In this document: positions 8,198 to 13,675 of the stretch, in pieces | How the letters are laid out: every line of letters begins with the position of its first letter | How positions within the stretch are numbered: the stretch's first letter is position 1 | From: JAVBLG01 sp031553655 | Lineage (GTDB): Bacteria > Desulfobacterota > Desulfovibrionia > Desulfovibrionales > Desulfovibrionaceae | NCBI GenBank assembly: GCA_031553655.1 | Contig: JAVBLG010000071.1 | Span: 1 to 32,214, forward strand | Reading direction: 5' to 3' | DNA: 32,214 nt | Position numbers and translations under genes: made by a program | Notes under the pieces: generated by a model | What the model saw: the letters and a program-made list of their open reading frames with translations, nothing else | Told to the model about the DNA's origin: nothing | The model's database searches: none

Positions 8198-8581
8198 TGT
8201 ATACACCTCTTTTGGATCAAAAATTCGCGGAGCGCATTCGCTTACCGCGCCGTCTTTATATTCATCGGCAAAGCAGGAGCGATAGCCACGGTGGCAGGCC
8301 GCGCCCCCAATCTGATCTATCAGCAGCACCACGGCGTCGGCGTCGCAGTCTATACGGATGGAATGCACTTTCTGCACATTGCCCGACTCTTCCCCTTTGT
8401 GCCACAATTTGTTGCGGCTGCGGCTGAAATAATGGGCTTCGCCGGTTTCCAGGGTTTTGTTCCAGGATTCTTCATTCATATAAGCCAGCATCAGCACTTC
8501 TTTGCTGACATAATCCTGGGCAATGGCCGCGATAAGTCCGCCGGACTTGGCGAAGTCAGGTTTGAAAGGGCAGGGGGACAT
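8177..8581 (-). CDS. hisI: Phosphoribosyl-AMP cyclohydrolase
   Basis: HisI opens the adenine ring of phosphoribosyl-AMP, the third step of histidine synthesis. The 134 residues match the stand-alone enzyme without the HisE pyrophosphohydrolase. Family motifs are AIAQDYVSKEVLMLAYMNEE, HYFSRSRNKLWHKGEESGN, the metal-binding DCDADAV and the zinc-site GGAACHRGYRSCF. The core ends at FDPKEVY; the last residues TGLARQS come from the start of the hairpin repeat that runs into the intergenic region, so the repeat has supplied a new C-terminus. The start is supported by GGAG eight bases upstream. It is divergent from rpsF and leads the his/lipoprotein/AlaX group. HisE must be encoded elsewhere. Confidence 0.96.
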   Translation of the reverse strand: MSPCPFKPDFAKSGGLIAAIAQDYVSKEVLMLAYMNEESWNKTLETGEAHYFSRSRNKLWHKGEESGNVQKVHSIRIDCDADAVVLLIDQIGGAACHRGYRSCFADEYKDGAVSECAPRIFDPKEVYTGLARQS

Positions 8582-8656
8582 AGCTGTTCTCCGTTTGTTT
8601 CTATAAAATCTTAACCGCGTAGTCTAGCTGTTAGCCGGGTGGTATGCAAGCCTATT

Positions 8657-8784
8657 TTCGGTAGCTCCATTTTGGCGTGATACTTCGTCAGGCGGCATTT
8701 TCCGTTCGAGTCATGTACTAGAAGGGTACACTCCCTCGCGGAAAATTTGCCTTCCTTGTCTGACACCAAACTGGCCCTACCGAA
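8657..8784. repeat. Long imperfect palindromic repeat, copy 2
   Basis: The terminal arms TTCGGTAG (8657-8664) and CTACCGAA (8777-8784) pair perfectly. Inside, GGCATTTTCCG pairs with CGGAAAATTTGCC, and the apex holds GTACTAGAAGGGTAC. On the plus strand it aligns with the minus strand of 5838-5987; shared blocks include CGTCA, GGCATTTT, TCGAGT, GGTACACTC (AGTACACTC in the other copy) and TTCCTTG. The stems differ by paired changes: TTTTTGC/GCAAAAA in copy 1 against TTTTCCG/CGGAAAA here. It fills most of the gap between the divergent hisI and rpsF genes, just upstream of the rpsF promoter. Confidence 0.82.
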
Positions 8785-8809
8785 TTATTTGCACCAAATT
8801 TTTTGCTAC

Positions 8810-8838
8810 TTGACAATGTTGTTCATTCCCAATATAAA
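8810..8838 (+). promoter_or_regulatory. Sigma70 promoter of the rpsF-rpsR-rplI-dnaB group
   Basis: TTGACA (8810-8815) and TATAAA (8833-8838) are separated by 17 bases: a perfect -35 box, optimal spacing and a near-consensus -10. Transcription should start near 8845, giving a leader of about 95 bases before rpsF. It starts 25 bases beyond repeat copy 2. Confidence 0.85.
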
Positions 8839-8848
8839 TTTTAGTTCA

Positions 8849-8910
8849 CGCCCGCATAACATAACTGCGGGCGGAAGCCTTGCTCGTCCACAAGGCGCGT
8901 GACTCGCGCC
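8849..8910 (+). promoter_or_regulatory. Structured 5' leader before rpsF, possible S6:S18 feedback site
   Basis: Three stems are visible between the promoter and rpsF: CGCCCGCA/TGCGGGCG (8849-8873), GCCTTG/CAAGGC around 8877-8896, and GGCGCG/CGCGCC around 8894-8910, which competes with the second. S6:S18 mRNA leaders that repress their own operon are established in many bacteria and use a CCG-containing bulge. I can see the position and stems but cannot prove the conserved bulge, so the assignment is tentative. The ribosome binding site AAGGAG (8929-8934) lies just behind. Confidence 0.4.
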
Positions 8911-8940
8911 GGGCGGGCCATAGTCCATAAGGAGATTTAA

Positions 8941-9249
8941 ATGAGAAAGTTTGAAACCTTGTTGTTGCTCTCGCCCGAGCTTGCCGCTGAACCGCGCGAA
9001 GCTCTGCTGGCCAATCTGGCCGGTATTGTGGAGCGCGGCCAGGGCCGTGTGCTCACCGCCGATCATTGGGGCATGCGCGATCTGGCCTATCCTGTGCGCA
9101 AACAGATGCGCGGCTATTACGTGCGTCTGGAATATGCCGCTCCGGCCGAACTGGTGGCCGAGCTTGAGCGCATCATCCGCATCAGCGACGGCGTTTTTAA
9201 ATTTATAACTGTAAGACTGGCCGACAATGTGGCCGAGGAGGCTGCGTAG
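8941..9249 (+). CDS. rpsF: 30S ribosomal protein S6
   Basis: S6 binds S18 and 16S rRNA in the platform of the small subunit. The 102 residues begin MRKFETLLLLSPEL, as is usual for S6, and contain DHWGMRDLAYPVRKQMRGYYVRLEY, the central beta-sheet block, and LERIIRISDGVFKFITVRL near the end. It lacks the long acidic or Glu-rich tail seen in some S6 proteins. AAGGAG six bases before the ATG fixes the start. It is the first gene after a consensus promoter, and rpsR starts two bases after its stop codon, as in the conserved rpsF-rpsR-rplI order. Confidence 0.97.
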   Translation: MRKFETLLLLSPELAAEPREALLANLAGIVERGQGRVLTADHWGMRDLAYPVRKQMRGYYVRLEYAAPAELVAELERIIRISDGVFKFITVRLADNVAEEAA

Positions 9250-9250
9250 C

Positions 9251-9517
9251 ATGGCCTTTAACAAGAAAAAATTTACCCCCCGGCGCAAGTTCTGCCGTTT
9301 TTGCGCGGACAAGGAACTGCCGCTTGATTACAAGCGCGCCGACATTCTGCGCGATTTCATTACCGAGCGCGGCAAAATCATCGCCCGGCGCATCACTGGA
9401 ACCTGCGCGCATCACCAGCGCGCTCTTACCCGCGAAATCAAGCGCTCCAGGCAGATGGCCCTGCTTATATACACGGCCACTCACGCCAGCGACGTAAAAA
9501 GAAAGTGCCTGATCTAG
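9251..9517 (+). CDS. rpsR: 30S ribosomal protein S18
   Basis: S18 forms the S6:S18 pair on 16S rRNA. I start it at the ATG at 9251 (88 residues), one base after the rpsF stop, with GAGGAGG eight bases upstream; an in-frame ATG at 9227 would overlap rpsF and add non-family residues. The protein reads MAFNKKKFTPRRKFCRFCAD, then DYKRADILRDFITERGKI and the signature TGTCAHHQRALTREIKRSR. It keeps CxxC and CxxH (CRFC and CAHH), the zinc-binding (C+) form of S18. The tail THASDVKRKCLI is slightly longer than in many homologues. Confidence 0.97.
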   Translation: MAFNKKKFTPRRKFCRFCADKELPLDYKRADILRDFITERGKIIARRITGTCAHHQRALTREIKRSRQMALLIYTATHASDVKRKCLI

Positions 9518-9527
9518 GGGGGCGGAT

Positions 9528-10031
9528 ATGAAAGTTATACTCCGTGCCGACGTGGAAAATGTGGGCCGTCTTGGCGAAGTTGTTACCGTAAAACCCGGCT
9601 TCGGCCGCAACTATCTTCTGCCTCAGGGCATGGCCATGGCCGCCACCCCTGCCAACTTGAAGGTGTTTGAGCTGGAACGCAAGAAATTGCAGGCCAGAAT
9701 GGACTCTCTCAAGGCCGACGCTTCGGCTATTGCCGCCCGTCTGGAAAAGGCCTCGGTGGTCATTCCCATGCGTGTGGGTGAAAATTCCAAGCTTTACGGC
9801 TCGGTGACCACGGCGATTATCGGCGACGCTCTGGCGGCGTTAGGCATTGAATTGGATCGCCGCCGCATTCTGCTTGATGCGCCCATTCGTGCGCTGGGCG
9901 AGCATGAAGTGCGCGTGCGCCTGCACATTGACGTGGTGGCTCCTATGATCGTCAAGGTCGTGTCGGAAGACAAGACTCATGAAGAAAAGGCCGCTCCCGA
10001 AGCTGAAACGGCGGAAGCCGCCGCTGAATAA
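9528..10031 (+). CDS. rplI: 50S ribosomal protein L9
   Basis: L9 binds 23S rRNA near the L1 stalk with two globular domains joined by a long helix. The N-terminal domain has the signature of the family (GEVVTVKPGFGRNYLLPQG, about residues 16-34). The connecting helix is about 42-75, and the C-terminal domain contains GENSKLYGSVTTAII. The last ~17 residues are an Ala/Glu-rich tail (EAETAEAAAE) beyond the usual end. The start has a G-rich ribosome binding site (GGGGGGCGG). It lies 10 bases after rpsR and 84 bases before dnaB, in the conserved order. Confidence 0.97.
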   Translation: MKVILRADVENVGRLGEVVTVKPGFGRNYLLPQGMAMAATPANLKVFELERKKLQARMDSLKADASAIAARLEKASVVIPMRVGENSKLYGSVTTAIIGDALAALGIELDRRRILLDAPIRALGEHEVRVRLHIDVVAPMIVKVVSEDKTHEEKAAPEAETAEAAAE

Positions 10032-10065
10032 GCTTTCGGCCTTGTGACCGACTTGTTTTGAACGC

Positions 10066-10092
10066 CGCCCCCGTGCCGTCCGGCCGGGGGCG
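10066..10092 (+). terminator. GC-rich hairpin between rplI and dnaB
   Basis: CGCCCCC (10066-10072) pairs with GGGGGCG (10086-10092), followed by CGCGTTGTTTTGA, only a weak T run. It lies 35 bases after the rplI stop and just before the dnaB ribosome binding site (GAGG at 10104). It probably lowers rather than stops transcription into dnaB. Confidence 0.5.
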
Positions 10093-10115
10093 CGCGTTGT
10101 TTTGAGGAAAAAATA

Positions 10116-11579
10116 ATGCCTACCGGAAATGATCAATCTCCCCCTTTTTCTGATGAGCCGGTCCGGGGTCGCCCCCGCCAGAACCGTCAGGAGCGGCAAG
10201 ACCCGGAGCGAGCAAGAAATGATCTGCTAAAGCGCGTTCCGCCGCACAGCGTTGAGGCCGAGCAGGCCGTGCTGGGCGGTATTTTGATCCGCCCGCGAGT
10301 TATGCACTCCATGGTGGATCTGCTGAATGCCGACGATTTCTATTTGCCCGCGCACAATGCCATTTATCGCGCCTACATTGACTTGTACGGCAAATCCGCG
10401 CCTATTGATCTGGTGAGCGTGGCGGAACATCTGAAATCGCGTGGGGAAATGGAGGCCGCCGGCGGGGCGGTGTACCTTTCGGAACTGGCCCAGACTGTTG
10501 TCAGCGGGGCCAATGCCGAATATTACGCCTCCATAGTGCGCGACAAGTCGCTGCAAAGGGCCATGATCGACGCCTGTTCCACAATCATTGGCAATTGCTA
10601 CGATGCCTCCATGGAAGTTGGCACGTTGCTAGACAGTTCGGAACAATCCATATTTTCTATTTCGCAGCGCACCACCGGCAAGGATTTTTCATCTTCCAAG
10701 GAACTTATCAGCAAGGTCTTCGACAACTTGTCCAAACTGGCCGCCAGCAATGAAGTGGTAACCGGGGTAACCACCGGCTATTCGCGCCTCGACCGGCTCA
10801 CTGCCGGGCTTCAGCCTTCCGACCTGATTATTGTGGCCGGACGTCCTTCCATGGGCAAAACCGCCTTTGCCATGTGCATGGCCATGAATTCAGCCATACG
10901 CCAGGGTATACCAGTATGTGTGTATTCATTGGAAATGTCGCGTGAGCAGATTATGCAGCGCATGCTCGGGGTGTATGCCAAAGTGGACGTTTCCAAGTTA
11001 AGACGGCCCTCTTTTCTTACCGATGAGGACTGGGCGCGCCTTTATTCCGCCGCCGACACTTTGGGCAAGGCTCCGATTTATGTGGACGACACCCCATCGC
11101 TATCCACCTTGGAAGTGCGGGCGCGTACCCGCCGACTGAAAAGCGAAAAGGATGTCGGCTTGGTAATTGTGGATTATCTTCAGCTTATGCGCAGCAACAA
11201 GCGCACCGACTCGCGCGAGCAGGAAATTTCCGACATATCCCGCTCGCTCAAGGCGCTGGCCAAGGAAGTGAACGTGCCGGTGGTGGCCCTTTCGCAGCTC
11301 AGTCGAAAAACCGAAGATCGTACTGAAAAGCGGCCCATGCTGTCCGACCTGCGCGAATCCGGGGCTATTGAGCAGGACGCCGACGTGATCATGTTTGTGT
11401 ATCGCGATGATGTTTATAAATATCCCAAAGCCTCGGAGCGGCCGACCCAGGGAGTTGCCGAAATTATTATCGGCAAACAGCGCAACGGCCCGGTGGGCGT
11501 TGCCGAACTGGCTTTTATCGCGCCCTATACGGCATTTGAGGAATTGGCGGCCGACTATACTCCCTCGCCATCGGAATAG
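10116..11579 (+). CDS. dnaB: Replicative DNA helicase
   Basis: DnaB is the hexameric 5'-3' helicase at the replication fork. The N-terminal primase-interacting domain starts at RVPPHSVEAEQAVLGG (about residue 40); about 36 extra hydrophilic, Arg- and Pro-rich residues precede it. The RecA-like domain has the P-loop GRPSMGKT (242-249), SLEMSREQIMQRML, the Walker B block LVIVDYLQLM and VPVVALSQLSRKTEDRTEKR with SDLRESGAIEQDADVIMF. All catalytic blocks are intact and there is no intein. GAGG eight bases upstream fits the ATG. It is the fourth gene of the ribosomal group; aroK follows after 28 bases. Confidence 0.97.
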   Translation: MPTGNDQSPPFSDEPVRGRPRQNRQERQDPERARNDLLKRVPPHSVEAEQAVLGGILIRPRVMHSMVDLLNADDFYLPAHNAIYRAYIDLYGKSAPIDLVSVAEHLKSRGEMEAAGGAVYLSELAQTVVSGANAEYYASIVRDKSLQRAMIDACSTIIGNCYDASMEVGTLLDSSEQSIFSISQRTTGKDFSSSKELISKVFDNLSKLAASNEVVTGVTTGYSRLDRLTAGLQPSDLIIVAGRPSMGKTAFAMCMAMNSAIRQGIPVCVYSLEMSREQIMQRMLGVYAKVDVSKLRRPSFLTDEDWARLYSAADTLGKAPIYVDDTPSLSTLEVRARTRRLKSEKDVGLVIVDYLQLMRSNKRTDSREQEISDISRSLKALAKEVNVPVVALSQLSRKTEDRTEKRPMLSDLRESGAIEQDADVIMFVYRDDVYKYPKASERPTQGVAEIIIGKQRNGPVGVAELAFIAPYTAFEELAADYTPSPSE

Positions 11580-11607
11580 GGAATAAATCAAAAAAATAGC
11601 TATAGGC

Positions 11608-12264
11608 ATGATTCGCAAATTTTTTATTATCGGCGCGCGCGGAGCGGGCAAAACCACATTGGGGCGCATGGCGGCGACCACGCTGGGCCTGTCCTTTGTG
11701 GATACCGACGAGCTTCTGGCGCGGCGCTGGCACGAGGAGCGGGCCGATGACGTCCGTGTGCCCGGTTCGAGCGGGGAACTGAAAAGGGCTTCCGGCGGAC
11801 AGCGAGCCGCTGAAGGCTCCCCCCCCCAATCCGTTGCGGCGGAGCTTTCCTCCAGATCCGCCGTGAAGCTAATTCCGGCTATCATCGAGAGCGAGGGTTG
11901 GGGTTGCTTTCGTCGGCGCGAAAGCGCGGCCTTGCGCGAAGCCGCGCTTCATTATACGGTTATATCAACCGGGGGAGGAATTGTTCTTGCCCCTGAAAAC
12001 CGCGCTTTTATGAAAGAGAGTGGAGTTGTTGTATATTTGCGCGCCCCGGCCGAAGTGTTGGCCGGACGGCTTAAGGGCGATGCGGCCAGTCAGCGCCCTT
12101 CGCTCACCGGTCTGCATCCGGCCGAGGAAATGGCCGAAGTTTTGCGAGCGCGCGAGCCGCTGTATATGGACCTGGCCGATCACGTGCTTGACGCGGCCAA
12201 CTCGATTGCGGCCGCGATGAAGCATCTGCACGATATTATTTCTTCATTTCGCAACGGACAGTAG
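11608..12264 (+). CDS. aroK: Shikimate kinase with an in-frame palindromic insertion
   Basis: Shikimate kinase phosphorylates shikimate with ATP, one of the last steps to chorismate. The core is present: P-loop GARGAGKT (9-16), shikimate-binding DTDELLARR (32-40), IESEGWGCFRRRESAAL (93-109), the Gly triplet STGGGIV (120-126), lid region QRPSLTG (162-168) and REPLYMDLAD (182-191). At 218 residues it is about 45 longer than usual. The excess lies between residues 41 and 87, where other enzymes have only a few residues, and is rich in Ala, Ser, Gly and Arg. The DNA behind much of it (11788-11869) is a palindromic element with a 9-C run. Slippage in that run would truncate the enzyme. The start has no obvious ribosome binding site, so coupling to dnaB is likely. 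aroC follows after 63 bases. Confidence 0.9.
   Translation: MIRKFFIIGARGAGKTTLGRMAATTLGLSFVDTDELLARRWHEERADDVRVPGSSGELKRASGGQRAAEGSPPQSVAAELSSRSAVKLIPAIIESEGWGCFRRRESAALREAALHYTVISTGGGIVLAPENRAFMKESGVVVYLRAPAEVLAGRLKGDAASQRPSLTGLHPAEEMAEVLRAREPLYMDLADHVLDAANSIAAAMKHLHDIISSFRNGQ
11788..11869. repeat. Palindromic element inside aroK, with a C9 run
   Basis: GCTTCCGGCGGA (11788-11799) pairs with TCCGCCGTGAAGC (11857-11869): 12 pairs with one bulged T. Inside are CAGCG/CGCTG and GAGCC/GGCTC, and a run of nine C (11819-11827). The 82 bases are in frame and encode about residues 61-87 of the kinase. The segment CGAGCCGCTGAAGG resembles CGAGCCGCCGTTGAAGG in the hairpin string behind aroC, suggesting related origin. 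Confidence 0.7.
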
Positions 12265-12288
12265 CAGTTCAGTTTATTGTCAGAAGTT

Positions 12289-12305
12289 ATATTACGGCAA
12301 ACTGA
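12289..12305 (+). repeat. 17-bp direct repeat, copy upstream of aroC
   Basis: ATATTACGGCAAACTGA here and ATATCACGGCAAACTGA at 13560-13576 differ at one base and flank aroC with its 3' hairpin string. The copy here also pairs with TTCAGTTT (about 12268-12275) to form a stem between aroK and aroC. Whether this is a binding site, a stem arm, or the trace of a duplication cannot be decided from the sequence. Confidence 0.55.
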
Positions 12306-12327
12306 ACCGTTACAATAAAGGTGATTA

Positions 12328-13395
12328 ATGTTTGGAAGTACCTTCGGCCACCTCCTGCGTCTCACAACTTTTGGCGAGTCACATGGCCCCGGCATAGGTG
12401 GAGTTATAGACGGCTGTCCATCTGGAATTGCCATTGACGAGGAACTCATTCAACGTGATCTCGACCGACGCAAACCTGGAGCCGGCCTGGCCGGAACCAC
12501 CCGCGTGGAAAAAGATCGCGTCTCCCTGCTTTCGGGCGTTTTTGAGGGTAAAACCACTGGAACGCCCATCGCTTTTTTCATTGCCAACGAAAGCCAGCGT
12601 TCCGCCGATTATTCCAAGCTGGCTGCCATATACCGGCCCGGCCATGCCGATTACAGCTACGACGCCAAGTACGGCTTACGCGATTATCGCGGCGGCGGCC
12701 GAGCTTCGGCGCGCGAAACCGCAGCCAGGGTGGCCGGTGGAGCCATTGCCTCGGCAATTCTGGCCGGGGCGGGAGCAAAGGTTTATGCCGCCACTGAGGA
12801 ATTGGGCGGTTTGCCTGTTCCGGAAATAGACATGGAGGGTGCTTTTGAACGGCCCTATTTCTCAGCCCACGATGCCGCCATATCCGCCTGGGAAGAAGCG
12901 CTCAAAGCCGCCCGAAGTGAGGGCGACAGCCTGGGGGGTATTGTGCGGGTTGAAGTTCGCGGGCTGCCGTCTGGCCTTGGCGAGCCGGTATTCGGCAAGC
13001 TCGACGCCATGCTGGCCGCCGCGGTGATGAGCGTGGGGGCGGTAAAGGGCGTGGAAATCGGCGCTGGTTTCGCCGCCGCGCGCCTTAAAGGCTCGCAAAA
13101 CAATGATCCCATTATCTCCGGACGTTTTGCCTCCAATAACGCCGGTGGCATTCTTGGCGGAATTTCCAGTGGTCAGGATATTGTGCTGCGCGCGGCCGTA
13201 AAGCCCATTCCGTCCATATCCATGCCTCAGGAAACTATGGATAGAAACGGCAACCCCGTCCAGGTAAACATAGGTGGAAGGCATGATGTGTGCGCCATTC
13301 CGCGTGTTGTGCCGGTTATTTCGGCCATGACGGCGCTGGCCCTGGCCGATGCATTACTGTTGCAAAGAAGGCTACTGACTTCGTCAGTAGCCTGA
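12328..13395 (+). CDS. aroC: Chorismate synthase
   Basis: AroC makes chorismate from EPSP with reduced FMN, the last step of the shikimate pathway. The 355 residues start FGSTFGHLLRLTTFGESHG, the usual N-terminus with the first signature. Further signatures are RPGHADYSYDAKYGLRDYRG and GGRASARETAARVAGGAIA, then GLPSGLGEPVFGKLDAML and NNAGGILGGISSGQDIV with GRHDVCAIPRVVPV near the end. AAGGTGA precedes the ATG. The last residues (LLTSSVA) are encoded by the first hairpin of the 3' repeat, whose right arm overlaps the TGA. It follows aroK in the same direction, a natural pathway pair. Confidence 0.97.
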   Translation: MFGSTFGHLLRLTTFGESHGPGIGGVIDGCPSGIAIDEELIQRDLDRRKPGAGLAGTTRVEKDRVSLLSGVFEGKTTGTPIAFFIANESQRSADYSKLAAIYRPGHADYSYDAKYGLRDYRGGGRASARETAARVAGGAIASAILAGAGAKVYAATEELGGLPVPEIDMEGAFERPYFSAHDAAISAWEEALKAARSEGDSLGGIVRVEVRGLPSGLGEPVFGKLDAMLAAAVMSVGAVKGVEIGAGFAAARLKGSQNNDPIISGRFASNNAGGILGGISSGQDIVLRAAVKPIPSISMPQETMDRNGNPVQVNIGGRHDVCAIPRVVPVISAMTALALADALLLQRRLLTSSVA

Positions 13396-13514
13396 CGGCC
13401 CGTGCGCTGAGGGCCGTCCGAACCCGTAGGGTTCGTATCGTAGGCCACGCAGCGGCCGTAGCGCATGAGATGCCGAGCCGCCGTTGAAGGGCGGCGCAGG
13501 CCAAAAGACCTCGG
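13369..13514 (+). repeat. String of hairpins starting on the aroC stop codon
   Basis: Five to six stems follow one another: AGGCTACTGAC/GTCAGTAGCCT (13369-13393, overlapping the stop), GACGGCCC/GGGCCGTC (13394-13418), CGAACCC/GGGTTCG (13419-13435), GGCC/GGCC (13443-13457), and GCCGCC/GGCGGC (13477-13495) inside an outer CCGAG/CTCGG (13473-13514). All listed stems are perfect. The first three and the linker after them match, in order and spacing, the structure on the hisI stop. No T run follows. The remaining gap to 13631 is AT-rich and holds only the second copy of the 17-bp repeat. Confidence 0.78.
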
Positions 13515-13559
13515 AGCATAAAAACACTTGGAAATTAGATTTTTTGTCTGCCTGATGCA

Positions 13560-13576
13560 ATATCACGGCAAACTGA
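13560..13576 (+). repeat. 17-bp direct repeat, copy downstream of aroC
   Basis: ATATCACGGCAAACTGA matches 12289-12305 at 16 of 17 positions. It lies between the hairpin string behind aroC and the promoter of the sensor kinase. Confidence 0.55.
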
Positions 13577-13631
13577 GTTTATAGCGCCTAAAATAACATA
13601 TCTGATTATACTTTATGGATATTAAATTATA

Positions 13632-13640
13632 TGGTATAAT
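13632..13640 (+). promoter_or_regulatory. Extended -10 promoter of the first hybrid kinase
   Basis: TGGTATAAT contains a perfect -10 box TATAAT (13635-13640) with the TG of an extended -10 one base upstream. The -35 region at 17 bases distance (TTTATG) is poor, which is common for extended -10 promoters. The kinase ATG lies 36 bases downstream. Confidence 0.6.
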
Positions 13641-13675
13641 ACGGCGTTCATATTCCGGTTTCGCTGTGGGGATAT

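Noticed and set aside
8086..8427. Plus-strand open frame with AAGGTGA and ATG before hisG/hisI
   Set aside because: It runs through the hairpin repeat and antisense through hisI; its open frame follows from the repeat composition and the hisI codon pattern.
8701..8790. tRNA-like arm (TTCGAGTC) upstream of rpsF
   Set aside because: No acceptor stem or anticodon arm; the bases belong to palindromic repeat copy 2.
11100..11885. Long minus-strand open frame across dnaB and aroK
   Set aside because: Both sense genes have complete family motifs; the antisense product shows no recognisable domain.
11608..12264. aroK as a pseudogene because of its extra residues
   Set aside because: The frame is intact and all catalytic blocks are present on both sides of the insertion.
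13369..13514. CRISPR array or tandem repeat behind aroC
   Set aside because: The units are different hairpins, not direct repeats with spacers.
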